Origin: Pseudomonas viridiflava
GTDB taxonomy: Bacteria > Pseudomonadota > Gammaproteobacteria > Pseudomonadales > Pseudomonadaceae
Direction: 5' to 3'
Length of the DNA: 64,000 bases
NCBI RefSeq assembly: GCF_900580675.1
Contig: NZ_UTBG01000255.1
Span: 62,001-126,000 of the forward strand
Shown here: positions 16,638 to 26,015 of the stretch, piece by piece
How positions within the stretch are numbered: position 1 is the stretch's first letter
Layout of the letters: every line of letters begins with the position of its first letter
Notes under the pieces: generated by a model
What the model saw: the letters and a program-made list of their open reading frames with translations, nothing else
Databases searched by the model: none
What the model was told of the DNA's origin: nothing
Translations under genes and position numbers: made by a program

Positions 16638-17828
16638 TTATGCCTTGCGCCAGTTCAGAATCAGCAGCGTCAACACCCCCGCGACAATCCCCCAGAACGC
16701 CGAACCGACCGAAAACAACGTCAGCCCCGACGCGGTGACCATAAAGGTGATCAGCGCCGCTTCCCGTTCCTTCGGCTCATTCATGGCAATGCTCAAGCCA
16801 TTGATGATCGAGCCAAACAACGCCAAGGCCGCAATCGACAGCACCAGTTCCTTGGGCAGGGCTGCGAACAATGCCGCCAACGTCGCGCCGAACACCCCGG
16901 CAATCCCGTAGAACACCCCGCACCACACGGCTGCCGTGTAGCGCTTGTTGCGGTCTTCATGGGCATGCGGGCCGGTGCAGATGGCTGCGCTGATCGCCGC
17001 CAGGTTGATGCCGTGGGAGCCGAACGGTGCCAGCACCAGCGACGCCAGGCCTGTGGTGGTGATCAGCGGTGAGGCCGGCACGTCGTAGCCGTCGGCGCGC
17101 AGTACCGCGACGCCAGGCATGTTCTGCGAGGTCATGGCCACGACGAACAGCGGGATGCCGATGCTGATCGTCGCCGCCAGCGAGAAGTGCGGGGTGGTCC
17201 ATACCGGTGTCGCAACTTCCAGGTGAAAGCCGCTGAAATCCAGCAAGCCCATCAGCCCCGACAACACGGTGCCGATCACCAATGCCGCGAGCACCGCGTA
17301 ACGCGGCGACAGGCGCTTGATGATCAGGTAAGTGAAAAACATCCCCAGCACCAGGCCGGTGCGGTGCTGCGCGGCAACGAATATCTCGCTGCCGATCTTG
17401 AACAGAATCCCTGCCAGCAAGGCTGCCGCCAGTGACGCCGGGATACGTTTGACGAGCTTTTCAAAGCTGCCGGTCAGCCCGCACAGCGTGACCAGCACCG
17501 CACAGGTGATGTAGGCACCAATCGCCTCGCCATAGCTGACGCCGCCCAGGCTGGTGATCAGCAACGCCGCGCCGGGCGTCGACCAGGCAATGGTGATCGG
17601 CGTGCGATAGCGCAGCGACAGGCCGATGCTGCATACCGCCATGCCGATGGAGATCGCCCAGATCCATGAAGAAATCTGCGCCGTGGTCAAACCCGCGGCT
17701 TGCCCGGCCTGAAACATCAGGACCAGGGAGCTGGTATAGCCGGTCATCATGGCGATGAAGCCGGCGACGACGGCCGACGCAGACGTGTCGGCCAGCGGGC
17801 GCAAAGGCGCTTGGGTGGCGTCGTTCAT
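16638..17828 (-). CDS. benE: BenE family benzoate/H+ symporter-like transporter
   Basis: A 396-residue inner-membrane protein with about 11-12 hydrophobic segments. Family-like stretches include FIAMMTGYTSSLVLMFQAG, TIAWSTPGAALL and VVAMTSQNMPG. BenE proteins import benzoate with protons, but no aromatic degradation genes are near, so the real substrate may differ. It is divergent from a GntR regulator 227 bases away, which may control it. Confidence 0.82.
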   Translation of the reverse strand: MNDATQAPLRPLADTSASAVVAGFIAMMTGYTSSLVLMFQAGQAAGLTTAQISSWIWAISIGMAVCSIGLSLRYRTPITIAWSTPGAALLITSLGGVSYGEAIGAYITCAVLVTLCGLTGSFEKLVKRIPASLAAALLAGILFKIGSEIFVAAQHRTGLVLGMFFTYLIIKRLSPRYAVLAALVIGTVLSGLMGLLDFSGFHLEVATPVWTTPHFSLAATISIGIPLFVVAMTSQNMPGVAVLRADGYDVPASPLITTTGLASLVLAPFGSHGINLAAISAAICTGPHAHEDRNKRYTAAVWCGVFYGIAGVFGATLAALFAALPKELVLSIAALALFGSIINGLSIAMNEPKEREAALITFMVTASGLTLFSVGSAFWGIVAGVLTLLILNWRKA

Positions 17829-18055
17829 GAAAAGGTGTTCCTTTTACCTGGGTTTTTTGCCGGTGACGGCGCGGATTCAAGCCTAAACTCAAACGTAACC
17901 ACTCATTGCAATACAGCCGAGACCGCAAACAGCCGTACAGTGTGTTGGCGCAGTGGGTTGTGTACAATGTGCCCTGTTTTTAGGTGATACTTGCCAGCGA
18001 CCCGCGCTTGCCGTATTACCGTTAATTCGCCGCCGTTCTCCAAACCCGAGTGCCC

Positions 18056-18820
18056 ATGAACGAACAGTTGCAACCTCTCAAGAAACAACCGCGAGCCGGC
18101 AAGGCCGGTCGCAGCGGAACCCAGGACGATATCGTCTACGCGCATATCTTCGAGGCGATCCTCGAACAACGCCTGGCGCCCGGAACCAAATTGAGTGAAG
18201 AGGCACTGGGCGAAATCTTCGGCGTGAGCCGCACCATCATTCGCCGCGCGCTGTCGCGCCTGGCCCATGAAGGGGTGGTGTTGCTGCGGCCCAATCGCGG
18301 TGCGGTGGTGGCAAGCCCGAGCGTGGAAGAAGCGCGCCAGGTGTTCCTGGCCCGGCGCCTGGTCGAGCGCGCGATCACTGAGTTGGCGGTGCAACACGCC
18401 ACGGCCGAACAGTTGGCCGAACTGCGCCAGATGGTCAACGACGAACGCGACAGCTTCTCGCGCGGCGATCGTGGTGCGGGTATCCGGCTTTCCGGCGAGT
18501 TCCACCTCAAGCTGGCCGAGGCGGCGAAGAACGCGCCGCTGATCAGCTTCCAGCGCAGCCTGGTATCCCAGACCTCGTTGATCATCGCCCAGTACGAAAG
18601 CGGCAACCGCTCGCACTGCTCCTACGATGAACACACCCAGCTGATCGACGCGATCGAGGCACGTGACGCGGCGCTGGCGGTGAACTTGATGATGCACCAC
18701 ATGGATCACATCGACAGCAAGCTCAACCTCGATGAGGAAAGCGCGTCGGATGATTTGCATGCGGTGTTCTCGCATTTGTTGCAGACCAAGAAGCCTGGTC
18801 GCTCGTCCATCAAGCTGTAA
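18056..18820 (+). CDS. GntR family transcriptional regulator (FadR/FCD type)
   Basis: A 254-residue protein with an N-terminal winged helix (about 25-95: IFEAILEQRLAPGTKLSEEALGEIFGVSRTIIRRALSRLAHEG in outline) and a C-terminal all-helical FCD ligand domain (about 105-235) with Asp, His and His positions able to hold a metal. The last segment is Lys/Ser rich. Divergence from the benE-like transporter suggests that gene as a target, while the purine genes on its other side are an alternative. ATG at 18056 is preferred over GTG at 18050. Confidence 0.88.
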   Translation: MNEQLQPLKKQPRAGKAGRSGTQDDIVYAHIFEAILEQRLAPGTKLSEEALGEIFGVSRTIIRRALSRLAHEGVVLLRPNRGAVVASPSVEEARQVFLARRLVERAITELAVQHATAEQLAELRQMVNDERDSFSRGDRGAGIRLSGEFHLKLAEAAKNAPLISFQRSLVSQTSLIIAQYESGNRSHCSYDEHTQLIDAIEARDAALAVNLMMHHMDHIDSKLNLDEESASDDLHAVFSHLLQTKKPGRSSIKL

Positions 18821-18844
18821 TTTCCCGGGTTCACGCCGGGCAAA

Positions 18845-18938
18845 AATGTGGGAGCGGGCTTGCTCGCGAATACGGAGTGTCAGTCACCAGATGTATTGAC
18901 TGATCCACCGTATTCGCGAGCAAGCCCGCTCCCACATT
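18845..18938. repeat. REP doublet (REPIN) with 31-bp perfect arms
   Basis: Two REP elements with core GTGGGAGCGGGCTTGCTCGC face each other. Arms 18845-18875 and 18908-18938 are perfect reverse complements and further pairing continues inward (GTCAGTCA / TGACTGAT). It lies between convergent genes and can fold into one long hairpin that may protect or end both transcripts. Confidence 0.9.
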
Positions 18939-18959
18939 GGTTTTGTGGTGTGGCTGAAA

Positions 18960-20264
18960 TTAGCGTTGGTGCACGAGATTGCCGGCTGCGTAGGTCTGTA
19001 GAATCGTCCGGTCATCCCCCAGCGTCATCAATACAAACAACGTCTCGGCAATGTTATTCGCCTGTTTCAAGCGATAGCTGAGCAGTGGCGTGGCGTTGTA
19101 GTCCAGCACCAAAAAGTCCGCATCGGTGCCCGGCTGCAGCGTACCGATCTTGTCTTCCAGACGCAGCGCCCGCGCGCCGCCCAGCGTGGCCAGGTACAGC
19201 GACTTGAACGGGCTCAATCGCGCGCCCTGCAACTGCATGACCTTGTAGGCTTCGTTCAGGGTTTGCAGCAGCGAGAAGCTGGTGCCGCCGCCCACGTCCG
19301 TGCCCAGGCCGACGTTCAGTTTGTACTTCTCGGCCATTGGCAGGTTGAACAAACCACTGCCGAGGAACAGGTTCGACGTCGGGCAGAACGCCACGGCCGA
19401 GCCGGTCTCCGCCAGGCGTGCGCACTCCTCGTCACACAGGTGCACGCCATGGGCAAACACCGAGCGCTCGCCCAGCAGTTTGTAATGGTCGTACACGTCC
19501 AGATAGCCTTTTCGTTCCGGGAACAACTCCTTTACCCACTGGACTTCCTGCTTGTTCTCACTGATGTGAGTCTGCATGTACAGGTCCGGGTATTCGCCCA
19601 GCAATTGCCCGGCGAGCGTCAATTGCTCCGGGGTACTGGTCGGCGCAAAACGTGGCGTGACCGCATAGTGCAGGCGGCCTTTGCCGTGCCAGCGCTCGAT
19701 CAGCGTCTTGCTTTCCTGGTAGCCGGATTCGGCGGTATCGGTCAGGTAGTCCGGTGCGTTGCGGTCCATCATCACCTTGCCGGCGATCATGCGCAGGTCG
19801 AGCTTCTCGGCTGCTTCGAAAAAGGCGTTCACCGACTGCGGATGCACGCTGCCAAACACCAACGCGGTAGTGGTGCCGTTGCGCAGCAGTTCCTTGATGA
19901 AAATATCGGCGACTTCTTCGGCGTGAGCCTTGTCGGCGAACTGGCTTTCGCACGGGAAGGTGTAGGTGTTGAGCCAATCCAGCAACTGCTCGCCGTAGGC
20001 GCCGACCATGCCGGTTTGCGGCAGGTGGATGTGGGTGTCGATCAGGCCGGGGGTGATCAACGCGTCCTGGTAATGGGTGACCTCGATATCGGCGGGCAGG
20101 GTCGGCAGCAAATCGCTGGCGTGGCCAACCGCACTGATATGGCCATTATCGATCACCAGCAGGCCGTCTTCGAAATACTCATAGGAGGCGTCGATCCCCA
20201 CTTCAGCAGGGTCGGCGATGCTGTGCAGGATGGCGGCACGGTAGGCTTTGCGAGTCAAAGGCAT
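18960..20264 (-). CDS. guaD: Guanine deaminase
   Basis: A 434-residue amidohydrolase that converts guanine to xanthine and ammonia. The zinc-binding motif DTHIHLPQ (about residue 70), a second His region QTHISENKQEV, AHGVHL, and the late Asp motif GLGTDVGGGTSFS are all in place. Start at 20264 (MPLTRKAYRAAILHS). It is the last gene of the xdhABC-guaD operon, 13 bases after xdhC, and feeds xanthine to xanthine dehydrogenase. Confidence 0.95.
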   Translation of the reverse strand: MPLTRKAYRAAILHSIADPAEVGIDASYEYFEDGLLVIDNGHISAVGHASDLLPTLPADIEVTHYQDALITPGLIDTHIHLPQTGMVGAYGEQLLDWLNTYTFPCESQFADKAHAEEVADIFIKELLRNGTTTALVFGSVHPQSVNAFFEAAEKLDLRMIAGKVMMDRNAPDYLTDTAESGYQESKTLIERWHGKGRLHYAVTPRFAPTSTPEQLTLAGQLLGEYPDLYMQTHISENKQEVQWVKELFPERKGYLDVYDHYKLLGERSVFAHGVHLCDEECARLAETGSAVAFCPTSNLFLGSGLFNLPMAEKYKLNVGLGTDVGGGTSFSLLQTLNEAYKVMQLQGARLSPFKSLYLATLGGARALRLEDKIGTLQPGTDADFLVLDYNATPLLSYRLKQANNIAETLFVLMTLGDDRTILQTYAAGNLVHQR

Positions 20265-20277
20265 GATGATCTCAATT

Positions 20278-21117
20278 TTAGATAGCTTGGCTACGGCGTG
20301 AAGCCGGCAGCAGTTTGGCAATGGGTTCGGCGCTCGCGGTGTGCTGGCCGAAATTCGCGTTATAGGTGGCGATGATTTCGCCGGCGATGGAGATCGCGAT
20401 CTCCACCGGCAATTTGCCCTTCACCTCGGTGAGCCCCATGGGGCAGCGCATGCGTTGCAGCTGGGCGGCGTCGAAGCCGCGATCACGCAGGCGGTGTTCG
20501 AACTTGACCCGTTTGGTCTTCGAACCGATCAGGCCGAAGTAGGTAAAGTCATCGCGCTTGAGCAGGGCGGCGGTCAGTTCCAGGTCCAGCGCGTGATTGT
20601 GGGTCATGACGATGCAGTAACTGCCCACCGGCAAGTCGGCAATTTCGTCGACCGGTTCTTCGCTGACGATTTTACGCACGCCCTGGGGGATATGTTCCGG
20701 AAATTCCTGGTCCCGCGAGTCGATCCAGCGCACCCGGCACGGCAGGCTGGCGAGCAGCGGCACCAGCGCGCGGCCGACATGGCCGGCGCCGAATACCGCA
20801 ATCTGCGCCTGCACCTGGCCCATCGGTTCGAACAGCAGCACGGTCACGCCGCCGCAGCACTGGCCCAGGCTTGCGCCCAGGCTGAAGCGCTCCAGATGGG
20901 TGTTCTGCTGGCCGCGCGCGAGCATGTCGCGGGCGATCTGCATCGCCTTGTATTCCAGGTGCCCGCCGCCGATGGTGTCGAAGGTCTGCGCGGCGCTGAT
21001 GACCATCTTTGAACCGGCATTGCGCGGCGTGGAGCCGAGCTCTTCGATGATGGTCACCAGGACGCAGGGTTCGCCGTGGTTTTGCAGGTCGGCGAGGGCG
21101 CTGATCCAGTTGTTCAT
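20278..21117 (-). CDS. xdhC: Xanthine dehydrogenase accessory protein XdhC
   Basis: A 279-residue maturation factor. The N-terminal XdhC/CoxI part (with GSTPRNAGSKMVI and TIGGGHLEYKA) and a C-terminal Rossmann-type part (FGAGHVGRALVPLLA) are both present. XdhC binds molybdenum cofactor, promotes its sulfuration and hands it to XdhB. The ATG at 21117 gives the usual length. A pair of REP elements separates it from xdhB. Confidence 0.94.
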   Translation of the reverse strand: MNNWISALADLQNHGEPCVLVTIIEELGSTPRNAGSKMVISAAQTFDTIGGGHLEYKAMQIARDMLARGQQNTHLERFSLGASLGQCCGGVTVLLFEPMGQVQAQIAVFGAGHVGRALVPLLASLPCRVRWIDSRDQEFPEHIPQGVRKIVSEEPVDEIADLPVGSYCIVMTHNHALDLELTAALLKRDDFTYFGLIGSKTKRVKFEHRLRDRGFDAAQLQRMRCPMGLTEVKGKLPVEIAISIAGEIIATYNANFGQHTASAEPIAKLLPASRRSQAI

Positions 21118-21151
21118 GTCTACCTCAACATCTCTGTTGTCAGTCAGGCCG

Positions 21152-21221
21152 TTATCGCGGGCAAGCCCGCTCCCACAGGGGAATGCATTCCAAATGTGGG
21201 AGCTGGCTTGCCTGCGATGGC
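21152..21221. repeat. Pair of REP elements in xdhB-xdhC gap
   Basis: One REP (21152-21180, minus orientation, GCGGGCAAGCCCGCTCCCAC) and one of a different subtype (21192-21221, GTGGGAGCTGGCTTGCCTGC) are arranged tail to tail in the 115-base gap. Lying inside an operon, they may stabilise the upstream message and set unequal expression. Confidence 0.85.
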
Positions 21222-21232
21222 AGCACCTCGGT

Positions 21233-23632
21233 CTAGAGCGAAGCCATCTCGGTTTCAGCCTCAAGCACCGTCGCCGCCTGCAATTGGCGCATCTGCTCAC
21301 ACCCCCACAACACCCGCTCCGGGGTCGCCGGCGCATCAATTTTCGGCTGATGGCGATAGTCACCCAGGCTCGCCACGGCATCCTTGATCGCGCACCACGA
21401 GGCAATCCCGAGCATGAACGGCGGCTCGCCGACGGCCTTGGAGTGGAACACCGTGTCTTCCGGGTTCTTGCGGTTCTCCACCAGCTTCACGCGCAGGTCC
21501 AGCGGCATGTCCGCCACGGCCGGGATCTTGTAGCTGGCCGGGCCGTTGGTCATCAGCTTGCCCTTGTTGTTCCACACCAACTCTTCCATGGTCAGCCAGC
21601 CCATGCCCTGGATAAACCCGCCTTCGACCTGGCCGATGTCGATGGCCGGGTTCAGCGAGGCGCCCACGTCGTGGAGGATGTCGGTGCGCAGCATCTTGTA
21701 CTCGCCGGTCAGCGTGTCGACGATCACCTCGCAGCAGGCCGCGCCGAACGCGAAGTAGTAGAACGGCCGGCCGCGTGACTGGCTGCGGTCGTAGAAGATT
21801 TTCGGGGTCTTGTAGAAGCCGGTGCTCGACAGCGAAACCTGGGCGAAATACGCCTGCTGGATCAGCGCCTCGAAGGTCAGGATCTGCTCGCGCACGCGCA
21901 CATGGCCATTGCGGAACTCCACGTCGGCTTCGCTCACGTCGTACTTGCGCGCGGCAAATTCCACCAGGCGCTGCTTGATGGTTTCGGCGGCATTCTGCGC
22001 AGCTTTGCCGTTCAGGTCGGCACCGCTGGAGGCGGCGGTCGGCGAGGTGTTGGGCACCTTGTCGGTGTTGGTCGCGGTGATCTGTACACGGTCGATGTCC
22101 ACCTGGAATATCTCGGCCACCACCTGCGCGACCTTGGTGTTCAAGCCCTGGCCCATCTCGGTGCCGCCGTGGTTCAGGTGGATGCTGCCGTCGGTGTAGA
22201 TATGGATCAACGCACCTGCCTGGTTGAGGAAGCTGGCGGTAAACGAAATACCGAACTTCACCGGGGTCAGCGCCAGGCCTTTTTTCAGGATCGGGCTGTG
22301 GGCGTTGTACAGGCGAATCGCTTCGCGGCGCTCGGCGTATTGGCTGCTGGCCTCAAGCTCGGCGGTCATTTCCTCGAGCATGTTGTGCTCGACAGTCTGG
22401 TAGTAATGGGTGACGTTGCGCTCGGTCTTGCCGTAGTAGTTGGCCTTGCGCACGGCCAGCGGGTCCAGCGCCAGATGGCGGGCGATGGCATCCATTACTT
22501 CCTCGATGGCGACCATGCCTTGCGGACCGCCGAAGCCACGGTAGGCCGTGTTCGACGCGGTGTTGGTCTTGCAGCGATGGCCGTTGACCGTGGCGTCGCC
22601 CAGATAATACGAGTTGTCGGCGTGGAACATCGCGCGGTCGACAATCGAGTTCGACAGGTCCGGCGAACAGCCGCAGTTACCCGCCAGTTCCAGGTTGATC
22701 CCGTGCAGGCGGCCGTTGTCGTCAAAGCCCACGTCGTATTCGATATAGAACGGGTGGCGCTTGCCGGTCATCAGCATGTCCTCGACGCGCGGCAGGCGCA
22801 TTTTGGTCGGCTGGCCGGTGAGGCGCGCGACCACTGCGCACAGGCATGCCGGGCTGGCGGCCTGGGTTTCCTTGCCGCCAAAACCGCCGCCCATGCGGCG
22901 CATGTCGACCACGATTTTGTTCATCGACACGTCGAGTACTTCCGCCACCAGTTTCTGCACTTCGGTGGGGTTTTGCGTGGAGCAGTAGACGATCATGCCG
23001 CCGTCTTCGGTGGGCATCACCGAGGAAATCTGGGTTTCCAGGTAGAAGTGTTCCTGGCCGCCAATATGCAGCGTGCCCTGGATACGGTTTTTCGCCGTGG
23101 CCAGCGCACCTGCCGAGTCACCGCGCTGGTGGGTGTGGCTGTCGAGCACGAAGTGTTTTTTACGAAACGCCTCGACCACATCCAGCACCGGTTCCAGGTC
23201 TTCGTATTCGATCACCGCGGCCATGGCGGCCTTGCGTGCGGTTTCCAGGTCGCGAGCGGCGACGGCCAGCACCACCTGGCCGACAAACTGCACGGTGTCG
23301 ATGGCCAGCAGCGGGTCGCCGGGCATCAGCGGGCCGATGTCTTTCAGGCCCGGCACGTCTTCGTGGGTGATGGCGATGCGCACGCCTTCAAAGGCGTAGC
23401 AGGGCGCGGTGTCGATGCTGATGATGCGCGCATGGGCGCGGTCGGACATGCGCGCATACAGGTGCAACTGGTTGGGAAATTCCAGGCGGTCATCGATGTA
23501 CTGCGCCTCGCCGCTGACGTGCTTGGCGGCGCTGTCATGCTTGACGCTGCGCCCGACCCCGGAGGTCAGGTCCTGGGCGAACAGCTCGGCAAGTTCGGCC
23601 TGGGTTTTAACGACGGCGTGATGGTTAGACAT
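21233..23632 (-). CDS. xdhB: Xanthine dehydrogenase, molybdopterin-binding subunit
   Basis: A 799-residue subunit that carries the molybdenum cofactor and oxidises hypoxanthine and xanthine to urate. Visible motifs are GGGFGGKE, AYRGFGGPQG, the Moco-binding GGTEMGQGLNTKV and the catalytic-glutamate region AVGEPPFMLG near the C-terminus. The start overlaps the end of xdhA by 8 bases. It works as a complex with XdhA in the cytoplasm. Confidence 0.97.
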   Translation of the reverse strand: MSNHHAVVKTQAELAELFAQDLTSGVGRSVKHDSAAKHVSGEAQYIDDRLEFPNQLHLYARMSDRAHARIISIDTAPCYAFEGVRIAITHEDVPGLKDIGPLMPGDPLLAIDTVQFVGQVVLAVAARDLETARKAAMAAVIEYEDLEPVLDVVEAFRKKHFVLDSHTHQRGDSAGALATAKNRIQGTLHIGGQEHFYLETQISSVMPTEDGGMIVYCSTQNPTEVQKLVAEVLDVSMNKIVVDMRRMGGGFGGKETQAASPACLCAVVARLTGQPTKMRLPRVEDMLMTGKRHPFYIEYDVGFDDNGRLHGINLELAGNCGCSPDLSNSIVDRAMFHADNSYYLGDATVNGHRCKTNTASNTAYRGFGGPQGMVAIEEVMDAIARHLALDPLAVRKANYYGKTERNVTHYYQTVEHNMLEEMTAELEASSQYAERREAIRLYNAHSPILKKGLALTPVKFGISFTASFLNQAGALIHIYTDGSIHLNHGGTEMGQGLNTKVAQVVAEIFQVDIDRVQITATNTDKVPNTSPTAASSGADLNGKAAQNAAETIKQRLVEFAARKYDVSEADVEFRNGHVRVREQILTFEALIQQAYFAQVSLSSTGFYKTPKIFYDRSQSRGRPFYYFAFGAACCEVIVDTLTGEYKMLRTDILHDVGASLNPAIDIGQVEGGFIQGMGWLTMEELVWNNKGKLMTNGPASYKIPAVADMPLDLRVKLVENRKNPEDTVFHSKAVGEPPFMLGIASWCAIKDAVASLGDYRHQPKIDAPATPERVLWGCEQMRQLQAATVLEAETEMASL

Positions 23633-25073
23633 AAGCGGTCACCCGAGTCTCGATGTGCGGCGTTTGCAGTTCGATGAAGTATTTGCGCAGCAGGTTCTGC
23701 GCGCTGAGCAAGCGGTATTCCTTGCTGGCGCGGAAGTCCGACAGCGGGGTGAAATCCTCGGCCAGGGCGGCGCAGGCTTTTTCCACCGTGGCGGAGTTCC
23801 AGGTGGCGCCGACCAGCACGGCCTCGCAGCTTTTCGCGCGCTTTGGGGTGGCGGCCATGCCGCCGAATGCCACGCGGGCTTCGCTGATCACACCGTCGGC
23901 GATCTTCAGGTTGAAGGCGGCGCACACCGCGGAAATATCATCGTCCAGGCGCTTGGAAACCTTGTACGCACGGAACAGCGCGTGGCCCTTGGGCACGATG
24001 ATTTTCTCGATGAACTCACTGTCCTGCCGCGCGGTGACGCGGTAATCGATGAAATAGTCTTCGAGCGCCAAGGTGCGGCGTGTCTCGCCCTTGCACAGCA
24101 CAATCTGCGCACCCAGGGCGATCAGCAGGGGCGGCGAATCACCGATCGGCGAAGCATTGCCGATGTTGCCGCCAAGGGTGCCCTGGTTGCGGATTTGCAG
24201 CGAGGCAAAGCGGTGCAGCAGCTCGCCGAAGTCCGGGTATTCGTGGTGCAGCGCGGTGTAGCAGTCGGAGAGGGCGGCGGCGGCGCCGATTTCCAGGCGG
24301 TCGTCGAAGTCGTCGATGCGCTTCATTTCTTCAATGTTGCCGACATAGATCATCACCGGCAGGGTGCGGTGGAACTGCGTGACTTCCAGCGCCAGGTCGG
24401 TGCCGCCGGCCAGCAGCCGGGCTTGCGGGTAGGCGTCATAGAGGTCGGCCAGGTCGGCGACGGTCAGCGGTACCAGGCAGCGTTTGTCGCCACTGTTGAG
24501 TTCACCGGTTTGGGTCGGCGCGATGGCTTTCAGGCGCGCTATGGTCTCGGCCTGACGGCTGTCGAACTGGTCCTGGGGCTTGTTGCAGCACGCCTGTTCG
24601 GCAGCGGCCAGGATCGGGCGGTAACCGGTGCAACGGCACAGGTTGCCGGCCAGGGCTTCATGGGCCTTTTGGCTGTCGGGGGCGTCGCTGTTCTTTTGCA
24701 GGGCGAACAATGACATCACGAAACCGGGGGTGCAAAAGCCGCATTGCGAGCCATGGCACTCGACCATGGCCTGTTGCACGCTGTGCAGCTGGCCCTGGTG
24801 CTTGAGGTCTTCGACGCTGATCAATTGTTTGCCGTGCAACGACGACACAAAGGTCAGGCACGAATTAAGGCTGCGATAGCGAATCTGCTCGGCGCCATGC
24901 TCGTCGCTGTGCAGCTCGCCGACCACCACGGTGCACGCGCCGCAGTCGCCGCTGGCGCAGCCTTCCTTGGTACCGGGTTTGCCCACGTGCTCACGCAAAT
25001 AGTTGAGCACGGTCAGGTTGGGGTCCAGGGCGTGCTCGCTACGGAGTTCCTGGTTGAGTAAAAACTGGATCAC
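23625..25073 (-). CDS. xdhA: Xanthine dehydrogenase small subunit (2Fe-2S and FAD)
   Basis: A 482-residue electron-transfer subunit. The N-terminal ferredoxin domain has CASGDCGACTVVVGE; the second cluster domain has GFCTPGF and CRCTGYRPIL. The FAD domain begins near residue 195 with LLAGGTDLALEV and continues into the CO-dehydrogenase flavoprotein C-terminal fold. It is the first gene of the operon and is divergent from a GntR regulator across 280 bases. Confidence 0.97.
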   Translation of the reverse strand: MIQFLLNQELRSEHALDPNLTVLNYLREHVGKPGTKEGCASGDCGACTVVVGELHSDEHGAEQIRYRSLNSCLTFVSSLHGKQLISVEDLKHQGQLHSVQQAMVECHGSQCGFCTPGFVMSLFALQKNSDAPDSQKAHEALAGNLCRCTGYRPILAAAEQACCNKPQDQFDSRQAETIARLKAIAPTQTGELNSGDKRCLVPLTVADLADLYDAYPQARLLAGGTDLALEVTQFHRTLPVMIYVGNIEEMKRIDDFDDRLEIGAAAALSDCYTALHHEYPDFGELLHRFASLQIRNQGTLGGNIGNASPIGDSPPLLIALGAQIVLCKGETRRTLALEDYFIDYRVTARQDSEFIEKIIVPKGHALFRAYKVSKRLDDDISAVCAAFNLKIADGVISEARVAFGGMAATPKRAKSCEAVLVGATWNSATVEKACAALAEDFTPLSDFRASKEYRLLSAQNLLRKYFIELQTPHIETRVTAYV

Positions 25074-25155
25074 GGAAGGCCTCGCAGACTCATTATTGTT
25101 GTTAACCGCTTTGCGCCGAATCTAGTCATGTCTGACTTTTCGGTCAATGATTTTC

Positions 25156-25169
25156 TGACCAGCAGGTCA
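25156..25169. promoter_or_regulatory. Candidate GntR operator between xdhA and its regulator
   Basis: TGACC-AGCA-GGTCA is a perfect 5-bp inverted repeat with a 4-base spacer. Related half-sites (TGAC and GGTCA) lie 11-25 bases to the left. It sits about 85 bases upstream of xdhA in the divergent intergenic region, so it could serve the adjacent FCD-type GntR protein. The protein-site match is an inference. Confidence 0.5.
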
Positions 25170-25353
25170 AGAAAATGCGATCGCAACACTTTCAATTATG
25201 GTCCAGTCTTCTGAAACCGGCGTTTTTGCGGGTGTCTGGCGTTTCATCTTTGCTTATTTCATGCCAAATTCGCCACGGTGGGCGTAGCGCCATCAGCGGG
25301 CCAATGCGCTACACTGCCGCGCTTGTACCGATAGAAGATTTTGAAGGGAAAAC

Positions 25354-26013
25354 ATGACGTTCAAGGCGCCGGACAGTCTCGCCGAGCAAATCGCTCACCA
25401 CCTCGCCGAACGTATCATTCGCGGCGATCTCAAGCCTGGGGAGCGGATCCAGGAACAGAAAGTCACGCTGGCGCTGAATGTCAGTCGCGGTTCCGTGCGT
25501 GAAGCCTTGCTGATTCTTGAACGCCGCCACCTGATCGCGATCCTGCCGCGCCGTGGCGCGCATGTCACCGAACTCACCGCACACAAGGTGCAGAGCCTGT
25601 GCACGTTGATGGGCGAGTTGTACATTTTGCTCGGCAACGCGGTGGCAGAGGGCTGGCAGGTCCAGGCCGATATGGCGCCGTTCCTGCAGATCCAGCAGCG
25701 TCTGGTGACCAGCTTCGAGCGCCAGGACATCCGCGCGTTTGTCGAAGAAAGCTTCAACGTGATGCGCGCCGCGTACCCCTTCGCCAACAACCCGTATTTG
25801 CAGGAAACCGTCGAGAACCTGCAGCCGGCGATGAACCGTGCGTATTACCTGGCGCTGGATCAACGCAAGGCGTCGATGAGCGAGTACCTGGCGCTGTTCG
25901 AGCAACTGCTCGCGGCCGTCATGGCGCGTGACCTGGAGCAGATCCGCCAAGTGCTCTCGGCCTATGGCCAGCGCAGCTGTTCGCTGGTGATCGCAGCGTT
26001 GGCGGACGCCTAA
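25354..26013 (+). CDS. GntR family transcriptional regulator (FCD type), likely of purine catabolism
   Basis: A 219-residue regulator with an N-terminal winged helix (about 5-72, ISRGSVREALLILERR-like core reading NVSRGSVREALLIL) and a helical FCD effector domain (about 85-205). It is divergent from the xdhABC-guaD operon, which is the most probable target. Its stop codon is only two bases before the GTG of smc, so smc may be partly transcribed from this promoter. Confidence 0.88.
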   Translation: MTFKAPDSLAEQIAHHLAERIIRGDLKPGERIQEQKVTLALNVSRGSVREALLILERRHLIAILPRRGAHVTELTAHKVQSLCTLMGELYILLGNAVAEGWQVQADMAPFLQIQQRLVTSFERQDIRAFVEESFNVMRAAYPFANNPYLQETVENLQPAMNRAYYLALDQRKASMSEYLALFEQLLAAVMARDLEQIRQVLSAYGQRSCSLVIAALADA

Positions 26014-26015
26014 GC

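Noticed and set aside
16638..18820. BenE-like transporter as part of a benzoate degradation locus
   Set aside because: No ben or cat genes are near. The neighbours are yggL, a GntR regulator and purine genes, so the benzoate role is left open.
18845..18938. Repeat pair considered as a CRISPR unit
   Set aside because: There are only two copies, inverted rather than direct, with the REP core found elsewhere in the window. No cas gene is present.
21902..23677. A 591-codon frame antisense to xdhB
   Set aside because: It has no recognisable domain, while xdhB on the other strand has all cofactor motifs and overlaps xdhA in an operon.
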